Assembly (NCBI RefSeq): GCF_009937975.1
Contig: NZ_AP018441.1
Span: forward strand, 4,960,001-5,024,000
Origin: Undibacterium sp. YM2
GTDB lineage: Bacteria > Pseudomonadota > Gammaproteobacteria > Burkholderiales > Burkholderiaceae_D
Length of the DNA: 64,000 bases
Direction of reading: 5' to 3'
Shown: positions 17,345 to 25,925 of the stretch, piece after piece
Numbering within the stretch: position 1 is the stretch's first letter
Layout: every line of letters begins with the position of its first letter
Program-made: the position numbers and the translations under genes
The notes under the pieces: generated by a model
Databases searched by the model: none
What the model was told of the DNA's origin: nothing
The model's input: only the letters and a program-made list of their open reading frames with translations

Positions 17345-18367
17345 CTAAGGCATTGGCGGCACACCCGGTGATGTCTTTCGAAATAGCGCTGGCGACATGC
17401 CAAAGCGCTTGCGGAATATCTTCCCCAGATAGCTGACATCGGCTATGCCTGCTTCATCTGCGATGACAGCAATACTGTGGGCAGAATTGAGCAAGCGCCA
17501 TTGCACATGCTGCAGGCGCAACTCATTCCAGTAGTTCTTTGCCGTCATGCCAAGCTCAGACAAAAACTGGCGGTCCAGCTGCCGCCTGCTGATACCGACC
17601 ATGCCCGCAAGTTCATCGATGGTCTTGCTGGCGCTGAGCAGGCTGCGCATCAGGGCAATGGCGCGGCCGGTATGACGACTTGTCGCGGCTTCCGTATCGA
17701 GTGAGCGTAGTTGATGACTGCTGCTGCGCGCCTCATCGACCAGCATGTCGGCCAGGCCCTTCAGCGCACGGCTGCGGCCGCAGGCACGCGCCAGCATTTC
17801 TATCGCCAGGTCTATCGCTGCCATGCCACCGGCGCATGAAATTCGTTCACCGCGCTCGCCATCAAAACAGTACATTTGCCCGCTGACGACTTCTATACGG
17901 GGGAATGATGCCCGGAATTCAGCTTCATGCCGCCAGTGCAAGGCAACTTTATGCCCAGTCAGCAAACCACAGGCAGCCAGCAGGAAGCAGGCATTATCAA
18001 TACAGACCAGCTTCACGCCATGCCCTGCCGCTTTACGCAGGATGTTTTTGTAGCGGGGTGCCAGCGCCTGCGTTGCCTGCGCGTTCCTGCCACCAAAAAC
18101 TACCAGGTAATCAAAGTCTGCATAATTAATTTCTGCCGGTGTAAGCTGGACTTGTACATCGATGCCACTGCTGGATTTGATACTGCCCGCTTCCAGGCCG
18201 AGGATTTGCCAGGTGCAGTACCGCTGGCGGCTCTAGTCTGCCTCATCTGCGGTAAAGCGCAGCTTGTCCAGAAATCCCCCAAACGGCAGCATCGCAAATT
18301 CTGGCAAAGGCATGATCAGCAGGCGTATGTCTGCCACAGTCGTTTCAGTATGCACATAGCTTGGCAT
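17345..18367 (-). pseudogene. GlxA-type AraC family regulator with in-frame amber codon
   Basis: From ATG 18367 the frame encodes a GlxA-like protein of 340 codons: an N-terminal DJ-1/PfpI-like domain ('RLLIMPLPEFAMLPFGGF', later 'FDYLVVFGGRN' and 'KLVCIDNACFLLA') and a C-terminal AraC double helix-turn-helix ('TIDELAGMVGISRRQLDRQF', 'IAVIADEAGIADVSYLGKIF'). Codon 45 is TAG (18233-18235), and the frame continues unbroken beyond it. CAG-to-TAG would explain it. A product could only start again at internal GTG 18016, giving a 223-residue protein without the first part of the sensor domain. It is divergent from a LysE exporter, its likely target. Confidence 0.8.
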
Positions 18368-18462
18368 GATCGATGTCCATAATTTACCTTAATAAGTCTA
18401 GATATTACCATTTATAAAACATGATACTGTTTACACTGACTGCATGGAAAACGGGAGAAAAC

Positions 18463-19074
18463 ATGGCTTTGAACATCTGGATTATTTACGCAATCACAGT
18501 ATTGGGACTGTCGCTGACACCTGGCCCAAATGGCTTGCTTGCAATGACACATGGCGCGATGTATGGCGCAAGAAAAGCCTTGTGGACCATCACTGGCGGC
18601 GTCGTGGGTTTTACTGCCCTGATTGCCTTGTCCATGTTTGGCCTGGGCGCCTTGCTGCAGGCATCTTCACATGCCCTGCTGGTGCTGAAGGTAGGCGGTG
18701 GGCTTTACCTGGTCTGGCTGGGCATACAGTTATGGCGCGCCCCCGCCCTGCATCTCTCGCTGAAAGAAAATAAGGGCAGTGCACATGGCTACATTCTGTT
18801 CCGCACCGGTTTGCTGACCGCCATTGCGAATCCAAAAGTGATCCTGTTCTATGGCGCTTTCTTGCCGCAGTTTATTGATCTGCAGCGCTCTTTGCTGACA
18901 CAATTCCTGATCATGACAGCGACATTTGCGGGTATGGAATTTGTGGTCGAATGCCTGCTGGCCAGATTGGCCCACCAGATACGCCCCTGGCTGGAGCGCG
19001 GCGAAAAGCTGTTCAACCGCTCTTGCGGGACTTTATTTGTGCTGGCTGGTGCGGCCCTGCCAATCATCAAGTAA
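18463..19074 (+). CDS. LysE family amino-acid exporter
   Basis: About 203 residues from ATG 18463, chosen because GGGAGA lies just upstream. Typical LysE/RhtB features: 'LGLSLTPGPNGLLAMTHG' near the N-terminus and 'NPKVILFYGAFLPQFID' near residue 125, with about six membrane helices. Members export amino acids and derivatives across the inner membrane. Divergent from the GlxA-type regulator, a common pairing. Confidence 0.85.
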   Translation: MALNIWIIYAITVLGLSLTPGPNGLLAMTHGAMYGARKALWTITGGVVGFTALIALSMFGLGALLQASSHALLVLKVGGGLYLVWLGIQLWRAPALHLSLKENKGSAHGYILFRTGLLTAIANPKVILFYGAFLPQFIDLQRSLLTQFLIMTATFAGMEFVVECLLARLAHQIRPWLERGEKLFNRSCGTLFVLAGAALPIIK

Positions 19075-19102
19075 GGCCAGATTTTTGAATAAAAACCTGG
19101 CC
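19075..19102 (+). terminator. Hairpin directly after the lysE-type stop codon
   Basis: GGCCAG and CTGGCC flank a T5/A5 inner stem with a 4-nt loop. The stem begins at the base after the TAA. There is no downstream T-tract, so it may be a weak or factor-dependent end. Confidence 0.35.
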
Positions 19103-19156
19103 CTGCCTTTGTAATCGTATTATGTGTGATCGTCTCTGCGCGCTTGCTGTGTAATA

Positions 19157-20311
19157 TCACTCGGCAAGTGCTGACTGCAAGGACACAGGCTTGCTGGCCT
19201 GGACCATAGGAAACAGCCACCAGCGTTTGCCCGTTTGCGGTTCGGCAATATCGACTTCCTCGCCCATCTGCGGCGTACTGATTTTCACATCATGTTGCTT
19301 GGCAAGTGCGACAATACGCTCGAAGGGTTCGAACCAGCTATGCATGGACAGATCAAAGGTGCCATTATGGATAGGCAGCATGGTCTTGCCACGCAAATCG
19401 ATATGCGCCTGCAAGGACTCTTCTGGCTGCATGTGCACATCAGGCCACATCTTGTTATAGGCACCGGTTTCTATCATGGTCAGGTCAAAGGGGCCGTATT
19501 TGTCACCTATCTCTTTGAAGCCCTTGAAGTAGCCAGTGTCGCCACTGAAAAATATTTTCAGCTCAGGCGTGAGTATGCTCCACGATGCCCACAGGGTCTG
19601 GTCACGGTCATGCAGGCCACGGCCAGAAAAATGCTGTGCAGGCGTCGCCACAAACTGTATGCCATTGACCCAGGTGCTTTGCCACCAGCCAAGTTGCTGG
19701 ATTTTGTCTGCAGCTATACCCCATTTGATGAGGCGCTCACCAACACCTGTCGGTGTCAGGATGTGCTCAGTTTTTTTCGCCAGTTGCAAAATAGCAGCGT
19801 AATCAAGGTGATCATAATGGTCATGCGACAGGATGATGCCCTTGATAGGCGGCAGGTCAGCAATGCTGATAGGCGGCTGGTGAAAACGCTTGGGGCCCAT
19901 CCACTGGAAGGGCGAAGCACGTTCAGAAAACACCGGGTCAGTCAGCCAGAATTCACCCTGCAACTTCATCAGCATGGTTGAATGTCCAAGGCGGTAGAGA
20001 CTATTGTCCGGTGCAGCCAGCAACTGCTCTTGAGTCAGATCAAACACGGGTATGCTGCCACCCGGTACAGTGTCTTTGGGCTTGTCAAAGAAAAACTTCC
20101 ACATGATTTTGAGGCTGCCCCACAAGCCGGGTTCGCGCATCTCTTTGTCATTGACAAAGCCGCCTGTAGCAGCGGGGGCCGGCGTTGCTGGCGCAATTGC
20201 AGTAGCAACGACGGGTAAATTCTGGGCATTGCTGGGATAAGAAACATAAGCCATGATGATCAACACTCCTGTCATGAAGAGACTGAATACAAACCGCGAA
20301 ATTCGGGGCAT
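19157..20311 (-). CDS. MBL-fold hydrolase, NAPE-PLD/UlaG-like, exported
   Basis: 384 residues: an N-terminal signal or anchor helix (about 8-28), a Pro/Ala-rich linker, then a metallo-beta-lactamase fold with 'HSTMLMKL', the metal motif 'SHDHYDHLD' (about residue 165), 'ATPAQHFSGRG' and 'FFSGDTGYF'. This order is that of the NAPE-PLD-like branch (lipid phosphodiesterase or related). The substrate is unknown. Divergent from a TetR regulator with two operator-like dyads between the genes. Confidence 0.8.
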   Translation of the reverse strand: MPRISRFVFSLFMTGVLIIMAYVSYPSNAQNLPVVATAIAPATPAPAATGGFVNDKEMREPGLWGSLKIMWKFFFDKPKDTVPGGSIPVFDLTQEQLLAAPDNSLYRLGHSTMLMKLQGEFWLTDPVFSERASPFQWMGPKRFHQPPISIADLPPIKGIILSHDHYDHLDYAAILQLAKKTEHILTPTGVGERLIKWGIAADKIQQLGWWQSTWVNGIQFVATPAQHFSGRGLHDRDQTLWASWSILTPELKIFFSGDTGYFKGFKEIGDKYGPFDLTMIETGAYNKMWPDVHMQPEESLQAHIDLRGKTMLPIHNGTFDLSMHSWFEPFERIVALAKQHDVKISTPQMGEEVDIAEPQTGKRWWLFPMVQASKPVSLQSALAE

Positions 20312-20373
20312 AAATGATTGCGCCTGATGACTGCATAAAACTACACAAGAAAAATGCTGCGTCGAATATTTAC

Positions 20374-20421
20374 ACTACACAGTGTAGTTTCTAAATCTGA
20401 AAAAGTAAACTACTTAGTGTA
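20374..20421. promoter_or_regulatory. Two TetR-type operators between MBL-fold and tetR genes
   Basis: A perfect dyad ACTACACAGTGTAGT (20374-20388) and a degenerate copy with the same half-sites, ACTAC-TTA-GTGTA (20409-20421), 34 bp apart from centre to centre. They lie between the two divergent starts at 20311 and 20481. Confidence 0.65.
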
Positions 20422-20480
20422 AAATTCTTTTATCGCAGCCAGACAGGCTCAACCAGCACATCAGATAATAAAATTACAAA

Positions 20481-21116
20481 ATGTCAGAACCCGTACGCCA
20501 GACCGACCGCAAGCGCGAAGCCATATTGCAGGCAGCCATCCATGAATTTCGCCTCAATGGTTTCGATGCAACCAGCATGGACAAGATCGCCGCCACAGCG
20601 GTGGTCTCCAAACGCACGGTGTACAACCACTTCCCCAGTAAAGACGATTTGTTCGCCGCAATATTGTTAAAATTGTGGCAAAGCGCTGTTTCTCAGGATG
20701 ATTTTCGTTACCAGGCCGATAAAAACCTGCGCGAACAACTGGAAACTTTCCTTGGTAACAAGATGCGCCTGATGAGCGACACCAATTTCATCGACCTCGT
20801 CCGCGTCGCCGTGGCCGCCACCATCCACACCCCGGACCGCGCCCGCGACATGGTCGAACGCATGAGCAAACGCGAAGAAGGCATCGTCGCCTGGATCAGG
20901 GCAGCGCAAGCCGATGGCAAGCTGAAATCTGGCGACCCCTATTTCATGGGCGACATGTTGCAAGGCCAACTCAAGTCCCTGGCCTTCTGGCCGCAAGTCG
21001 CGATGGGGCAGCCTATGCTGGAAGAGCAGCAGCAAAAGGTGTTGATAGAACTGACGGCGGGAATGTTTTTGGGGTTTTACGGGGTGGCTGCTGATACCAT
21101 GCAAGAAGATCGATAA
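20481..21116 (+). CDS. TetR/AcrR family transcriptional regulator
   Basis: 211 residues. N-terminal helix-turn-helix: 'KREAILQAAIHEFRLNGFDA' then 'RTVYNHFPSKDDLFAAIL' (about residues 10-60). The C-terminal domain is of the AefR-like TetR_C type. It probably represses the divergent MBL-fold gene and itself via the dyads at 20374-20421. Confidence 0.85.
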   Translation: MSEPVRQTDRKREAILQAAIHEFRLNGFDATSMDKIAATAVVSKRTVYNHFPSKDDLFAAILLKLWQSAVSQDDFRYQADKNLREQLETFLGNKMRLMSDTNFIDLVRVAVAATIHTPDRARDMVERMSKREEGIVAWIRAAQADGKLKSGDPYFMGDMLQGQLKSLAFWPQVAMGQPMLEEQQQKVLIELTAGMFLGFYGVAADTMQEDR

Positions 21117-21132
21117 TTAGCGATAGCGCAAA

Positions 21133-21537
21133 ATGTCAGACATCAAAAAAATGAAGTTGATCGCGGCACTCTACTTCGCTTACTTATTTATATGCTTGGC
21201 GGTAAATGCACTTATAGGTTGGCGACCACCGCTGCCATTCATGCCATACGGAGCTGGTATGATGATCGTGCTCGTTATCGGCATTATTTCAGGGTATTTG
21301 TTACACTCGCTCAAATCAAGACCAACCGTATTTCTTCACTTATTCAATTTTTGTTGCTTCCTGTACGCCTGCTATTTTGCGGTGACGATATTTATGCATA
21401 TCAGGCTTGGTGACAATATTTATTGGATACGTACAATAGTCAATCTCCCGTTATTTTTTTTAGGCTGGTATGTTGTTCTGAACCTTAAAAAGATACAGCT
21501 GATGTTATTGAAAAAATTTGAATCATCGAGCAATTGA
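21133..21537 (+). CDS. Hypothetical four-helix membrane protein
   Basis: 134 residues with four hydrophobic segments (about 8-28, 36-58, 64-88 and 97-118) and a basic C-terminal tail. No family recognised. It follows the tetR gene by 16 bp but is noticeably AT-richer, so it may have a separate history. Confidence 0.55.
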   Translation: MSDIKKMKLIAALYFAYLFICLAVNALIGWRPPLPFMPYGAGMMIVLVIGIISGYLLHSLKSRPTVFLHLFNFCCFLYACYFAVTIFMHIRLGDNIYWIRTIVNLPLFFLGWYVVLNLKKIQLMLLKKFESSSN

Positions 21538-21650
21538 AAGCCGTATCCAATATGCGTGATGCAGATTGTTGATATGCTCAACTTTCAGTAGTATTTCAAT
21601 GCTTATCAATTTCCTGACACGAATCATATCGCTCTTAATTTGGCATTACC

Positions 21651-21721
21651 AGTAAGCCTGGCTTACTATGACATGTCCACCTCGTAGGTGCGATTTGAGC
21701 GTAGCTTAATCACAGCTACGC
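21651..21721. repeat. Two adjacent hairpins (REP-like)
   Basis: AGTAAGC-CTG-GCTTACT (21651-21667) and GCGTAGC/GCTACGC (21699-21721) with a GTAGGTGCG segment between them. Short GTAGGTGCG-type hairpins are common intergenic repeats in betaproteobacteria. They fill most of the 196-bp gap between two small genes. Confidence 0.45.
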
Positions 21722-21766
21722 GAGCCACAACAAATGATCAGCTTCACTCATTCTCTGAACAAGCAA

Positions 21767-22123
21767 ATGAAAATTCAATACAAGCTTCTGCCACTTTTAT
21801 TTTTTTCCCTTTGTCTGAGTGCATGCCATTCCTTGCTCAGAGTGTCGGGCAAGGTCGTGGATGAAGAAGGCAAGGCTGTCAGCAAAGCCTCTGTTTTCAT
21901 TATTTATGGGAACTGGGTGAGTGAATCGACCACGCGTGAGGACGGTACATTTTCCAACGCGCAGGTGCATGGCGGGACTGAGAATCTGCAACTGCTGGTT
22001 TCCAAAGAAGGCAAGCAACTTTATTTGGAAACGCTGGATTACCACACATCCCCTGTCAGCAAGACCATAGTCCTGAAAAAAGGAACGCAGTCAGAATTGC
22101 AAACACCAGAGCATCATTCATAG
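21767..22123 (+). CDS. Lipoprotein with carboxypeptidase-regulatory-like fold
   Basis: 118 residues from ATG 21767 (an ATG 33 bp upstream would weaken the signal peptide). Lipobox 'LSAC' gives acylation near residue 20. The mature part 'RVSGKVVDEEGKAVSKASVFI' and 'STTREDGTFSNAQV' is the typical CarboxypepD_reg/DUF4480-like beta-sandwich found on outer-membrane-associated proteins. Function unknown. Confidence 0.65.
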   Translation: MKIQYKLLPLLFFSLCLSACHSLLRVSGKVVDEEGKAVSKASVFIIYGNWVSESTTREDGTFSNAQVHGGTENLQLLVSKEGKQLYLETLDYHTSPVSKTIVLKKGTQSELQTPEHHS

Positions 22124-22141
22124 ACTTCTAATTCAGAAACA

Positions 22142-22576
22142 TCAAACAACTTGATGGTTCAAATTCTCGTATGCATCTGCCAATTTCTGCCAGCTCTCAT
22201 CGCTAAAGCTTTCGCGTCCAACAATAATAAATTTTCTTTTGCCATTCTTTTCCCACACGCAGGTAAAAGTATCGTCATTAAAATTTTTTTGCTTAAGAGA
22301 CTGGAAATCAATCGTATCAACGATCTCACCACCTTTCATGACTGTAAGTTCACTTGGAGTGAAGATCAATTGATCACCCCATCTATTACGTCCAGAAAAC
22401 TGCCATGGCATTGCGATGCATAAGGCTACAATCAGGCAAGCTGGCAGTACCCATGATTTATAAAAGTAGATATTCATGAGTATGACTCCGACTACAAGCC
22501 ATAAAGGCATGGATTTTCTCAAACCACGAAAAAATGCCCCTTGCTGCTGGTCTTTCAGTATATGTATTTCTGTCAT
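22142..22576 (-). CDS. Hypothetical two-helix membrane protein (YcxB-like C-terminal domain)
   Basis: About 144 residues from ATG 22576; upstream ATG 22597 or TTG 22612 are possible, and none has a clear ribosome-binding site. Two adjacent membrane helices (about 23-60) are followed by a soluble domain with 'LIFTPSELTVMKGGE', 'FQSLKQKNF' and 'KFIIVGRESFS', the pattern of YcxB-like small domains. Function unknown. Confidence 0.5.
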   Translation of the reverse strand: MTEIHILKDQQQGAFFRGLRKSMPLWLVVGVILMNIYFYKSWVLPACLIVALCIAMPWQFSGRNRWGDQLIFTPSELTVMKGGEIVDTIDFQSLKQKNFNDDTFTCVWEKNGKRKFIIVGRESFSDESWQKLADAYENLNHQVV

Positions 22577-22674
22577 AATTTTTGGTGATGCTTGCATTGA
22601 AATGGATTGCAATCATAAGCTAAAACCCAGAGAACTCCGCTTTCTTGCTTGCTGATTTGGGGCCTGAACAGTGT

Positions 22675-23211
22675 TTAGATATCCTCTCCACTCCTCTCCA
22701 ACACCGCCAACATCGCCCGCAAGCCCTCATTCAAACGCTTCAAATCCGCAGCATTTAAACCCGCCATGATGCGTCTCTCGTTCTCTACGTGAGCAACCAG
22801 CGCACGATCTACCAGATCTTTGCCGGTATCTGTCAATTGCACCAGCATGCTGCGGGCGTCGTCGGGGTTTTGCAGGCGTAGTATCCAGCCGCTGGCTTCG
22901 AGTTTTTGCAGTCTGTGTGTCATGGTGCCGGAGGTGACCATGAGTTTGGAGAACAGGTCAGTCGGGCTCATGCAGAAGGTGGCGCTGGAGCGGCGCAAGG
23001 TGGCCAGCATGTCGAATTCCCAGGCGCTCATGCCGAAGGTATTGAAGGTACTCTCAAGCGCGCGGCTCAGCAGGTCGCTGCAACGGCGCAGGCGGCCTAT
23101 GTTTTCCATGGGGCTGCAATCAAGGTCTGGTCTGGCATTGCGCCATTGCTCCAAAATCTTGTCGACTGCATCCATCGTTTTTTCCGCCATCTTGCTCCCC
23201 TGATTATTCAT
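22675..23211 (-). CDS. MarR family transcriptional regulator
   Basis: 178 residues. The MarR winged helix is clear: 'GMSAWEFDMLATLRRS', 'MSPTDLFSKLMVTSGTMTHRLQKLEASGWI', wing 'DARSMLVQLTDTGKDL'. N- and C-terminal helices form the dimer. It is divergent from an EamA exporter, and two near-identical dyads lie directly before the exporter start, so it very likely represses the exporter until a ligand binds. Confidence 0.9.
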   Translation of the reverse strand: MNNQGSKMAEKTMDAVDKILEQWRNARPDLDCSPMENIGRLRRCSDLLSRALESTFNTFGMSAWEFDMLATLRRSSATFCMSPTDLFSKLMVTSGTMTHRLQKLEASGWILRLQNPDDARSMLVQLTDTGKDLVDRALVAHVENERRIMAGLNAADLKRLNEGLRAMLAVLERSGEDI

Positions 23212-23334
23212 TCGCGCATCAATTATTCGTTTGCGTATAGGTCGCCATTATATGGGTAGCCCTTTGGCGATTCATGTATTTACGCTCTTTCACCTCTTGC
23301 AGCGACCTTAAAGACCACACAAGGCATGTGCATT

Positions 23335-23389
23335 TATCTTGATATCAAGATAGTTTATGCTAAGATGAATTTATCTTGAACTCAAGACA
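23335..23389. promoter_or_regulatory. Two MarR operators
   Basis: TATCTTGATATCAAGATA (23335-23352) is a perfect 18-bp palindrome. TATCTTGAACTCAAGACA (23372-23389) is the same site with a degenerate right half, 37 bp on. The second ends 5 bp before the exporter ATG, so binding would block transcription or initiation. Confidence 0.8.
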
Positions 23390-23394
23390 TTATC

Positions 23395-24276
23395 ATGAAA
23401 ACTGCGAATGCATCTTCACGTCTGGGCTTTTGGCTCGACACCTTGCTGACTGCCCTTGCCCCTGCCATCTGGGGCTCCACGTATATCGTTACCACTCAAT
23501 TCCTGCCGCCAGACCGGCCATTTACTGCCGCCCTGCTGCGCTGCCTGCCTAGCGGGATTTTGCTGGTGCTGTTTTGCAAGCGCCTGCCCTTGCCGCGTGA
23601 ATGGGGTCGCTTGCTGGTACTGGCTGCACTGAATATCGGTTTCTTCCAGGCGCTGCTGTTCATTGCTGCTTACCGTTTACCAGGTGGCATGGCAGCGGTG
23701 ATTGGTTCAATACAGCCCTTGCTGATTATGGCAATGGTCTGGTTAATGGACAGGCGCAGGCCAGCCGCGCTGGCGATCACGGCCAGTGTCTGTGCCGTAC
23801 TGGGGATGGCGGCGCTATTGCTATCAGCCACGGCGGTCATTGATGCCGTGGGTCTGGCAGCTGCTGCGGCCGGGGCGATCTGCATGGCGGGTGGCACTTA
23901 TCTGTCGCGACGCTGGCAAAGCAGTTTGCCGGTATTGGCGTTCACAGGCTGGCAGCTCTTGCTCGGAGGTTTGATCCTGCTGCCTTTAAGTCTGCTGGTA
24001 GATGCCCCGCTGCCTGCACTGAACATGACGCAGATTTTGGGTTATGCCTATCTGTCCGTCGTTGGTGCCTTGCTGGCCTACAGTCTGTGGTTTCGCGGCA
24101 TAGCACGCTTGTCACCGGTGGCCGTGTCTTCACTGGGTTTGTTAAGCCCCATCACCGCCGTCATCCTGGGCTGGATTGTGCTTGATCAAAGCATGCGCGG
24201 ACTCTCGCTGGCAGGTTTATTGATCGTTCTTGCCAGCGTCATCGTTGTGCAAAAAAGCATGCGTAGCCAGGCTTGA
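23395..24276 (+). CDS. EamA/DMT family transporter
   Basis: 293 residues with ten hydrophobic helices in two EamA repeats: 'APAIWGSTYIVTTQFLPP' opens the first and 'LAFTGWQLLLGGLILLPLS' the second. Such proteins export metabolites or drugs across the inner membrane. The operators just upstream and the divergent marR suggest inducible efflux. Confidence 0.85.
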   Translation: MKTANASSRLGFWLDTLLTALAPAIWGSTYIVTTQFLPPDRPFTAALLRCLPSGILLVLFCKRLPLPREWGRLLVLAALNIGFFQALLFIAAYRLPGGMAAVIGSIQPLLIMAMVWLMDRRRPAALAITASVCAVLGMAALLLSATAVIDAVGLAAAAAGAICMAGGTYLSRRWQSSLPVLAFTGWQLLLGGLILLPLSLLVDAPLPALNMTQILGYAYLSVVGALLAYSLWFRGIARLSPVAVSSLGLLSPITAVILGWIVLDQSMRGLSLAGLLIVLASVIVVQKSMRSQA

Positions 24277-24312
24277 TTTTCTAATCACCATTCGTTTAAT
24301 TGAGGAATAAAA

Positions 24313-24930
24313 ATGCACGCATCCATACAAGAAATTATTGAATCCCGCATTTCTGCGAATAACTATGACAGCAGCCGCAAGCTCAGCCATGACGAGATCA
24401 GCGAGCTCGTGCGCCTGGCGACACTGGCACCTTCTGCCTATAATTTTCAGAACTGGAAATTCCTGGCGGTTGTCAGCGACGAGGCTAAGCAGCGTTTGCA
24501 GGCAGCAGCTTTCAACCAACAAAAAGTCAGCGATGCTGCGGTGACTTTCATCATCTGCGGCACCTTGAATGCCCACACCCAACTGGAACCCGCCTTGCGC
24601 CCCTCCGTAGATGCTGGGATCATCGATAACAAGATGCTGACAACATGGGTGAGCATGGCTGAACAAAGCCATACCAATAATGCGGTGCTGCAAAGGGATG
24701 AAGCCCTGCGCTCAGCATCGCTGGCGGCAATGACCTTGATGCTGGCAGCACAAGGCAAGGGGCTGGCATCTTGCGCGTTAAGTGGTTTTGATGCAGATGC
24801 GGTGACGCGTGAGTTTGATCTGCATGCCACAGAAATCCCGGTCATGCTGATCACGGTGGGCTATGCCGCCACAGGCAACTGGCCGCAAAAACCACGCAAG
24901 CAAGTGCATGAAGTGATGCAACTGGTTTGA
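24313..24930 (+). CDS. Nitroreductase family protein
   Basis: 205 residues with the FMN-binding pattern of the family: 'RISANNYDSSRKLSHDEI' near the N-terminus, 'ATLAPSAYNFQNWKFLAV' (the S-x-x-N-x-Q loop) and 'IPVMLITVGYAA' near the C-terminus. Reduces nitro, quinone or similar compounds with NAD(P)H. It follows the EamA gene by 36 bp with GAGGAA before the ATG and may share the MarR-controlled transcript. Confidence 0.8.
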   Translation: MHASIQEIIESRISANNYDSSRKLSHDEISELVRLATLAPSAYNFQNWKFLAVVSDEAKQRLQAAAFNQQKVSDAAVTFIICGTLNAHTQLEPALRPSVDAGIIDNKMLTTWVSMAEQSHTNNAVLQRDEALRSASLAAMTLMLAAQGKGLASCALSGFDADAVTREFDLHATEIPVMLITVGYAATGNWPQKPRKQVHEVMQLV

Positions 24931-24945
24931 GAGCCTGTTGAGGAT

Positions 24946-25659
24946 TTACCAGGGCAGCGTCTCACCAGCATAAGTATAAAACTCACCCGATTGTGCAGGC
25001 TTCATGCTGTTGATCACCGCCAGCATTTCACTGGCTGCCTGCGTGACAGGGCGGCCTATGCTTGCGCCGCGAAAAGGTTGCGACAAGGCGGTGTTGACCG
25101 TGCCGGGGTGCAAGGCAAATAAGACTGCATCAGGATGGGTGCGTTTGAGTTCTATGGCGGCGGTCTTGATCATCATGTTCAGCGCCGCCTTGGATGCGCG
25201 GTAGCTATACCAGCCGCCGAGGCGATTGTCTCCTATACTGCCGACCTTGGCAGATAGCATGGCCATGACACCTCTCTGTTTGTCGAGCAGAGGTGCGAAG
25301 TGACGCAGGAGCAAGGCAGGACCAAAGGTGTTGACGAGAAAGGTCGCCTGCATTTGTGCATATTGCAAATCGGCCAGTTTTTTCTCGGGCATGAAGTCAG
25401 CAGTATGCAATACACCCGTCGCATTGATGATGAGATGAAAAGGGCCATGCTCTTTCATCACAGTAGCGGCTTGCGCGATACCTTCTTCACTGGCGAAGTC
25501 CAGCGGCGGCTGGCTTTGGCGATGCAGACTTACAACCAGGCCGCAATGTTCTTGCGCACGCAATAATTCTACAAATGCCGCACCTATGCCGCCAGATGCA
25601 CCGATGACTAACGCCCTGAAGCCCTGCGGGAAGGAGCTTAGCAAACTATCCGCCATCAT
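24946..25659 (-). CDS. Short-chain dehydrogenase/reductase (C-factor-like)
   Basis: About 237 residues from ATG 25659, which overlaps the upstream stop by 4 bp; an earlier ATG at 25677 is less likely. Glycine motif GASGGIG, 'NATGVLHTADF' and the catalytic Y-x3-K in 'YSYRASKAALN'. Resembles C-factor/CsgA-like SDRs that often sit beside bacterial photolyase genes. Substrate unknown. Third member of the photolyase group transcribed to the left. Confidence 0.8.
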   Translation of the reverse strand: MMADSLLSSFPQGFRALVIGASGGIGAAFVELLRAQEHCGLVVSLHRQSQPPLDFASEEGIAQAATVMKEHGPFHLIINATGVLHTADFMPEKKLADLQYAQMQATFLVNTFGPALLLRHFAPLLDKQRGVMAMLSAKVGSIGDNRLGGWYSYRASKAALNMMIKTAAIELKRTHPDAVLFALHPGTVNTALSQPFRGASIGRPVTQAASEMLAVINSMKPAQSGEFYTYAGETLPW

Positions 25660-25895
25660 AGCCACCCTTGCTTCCACATGGTCGTGTCAGCCAGTTCCCG
25701 CCAGGCGATCTTGCGTTTGGCCTTGGTATACACGGCTTCAAGCTCAACAAATTCTACCTGGGCATTCATGACAAGCTGCCCTTCTTGTTGCTCAGGCAAA
25801 TAGACTTTACTGACCAGAAAATGCTTTTGTTTGGCGACGACTTCTACCGCAGTCCATTTGGAGAGCATGAGCTTGTTTGGCTGTATGGGATTCAT
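25656..25895 (-). CDS. TIGR02450 family Trp-rich small protein
   Basis: 79 residues with 'NKLMLSKWTAVEVVAKQKHF' at the N-terminus and a late 'RELADTTMWKQGWL', which is the TIGR02450 pattern (small, W-rich, unknown function). Genes of this family are often near photolyases, as here: the photolyase ends 30 bp upstream and the SDR gene overlaps its stop. Confidence 0.8.
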   Translation of the reverse strand: MNPIQPNKLMLSKWTAVEVVAKQKHFLVSKVYLPEQQEGQLVMNAQVEFVELEAVYTKAKRKIAWRELADTTMWKQGWL

Positions 25896-25925
25896 TTTCT
25901 GGCTTTCAAATGGTGCTATATCTAC

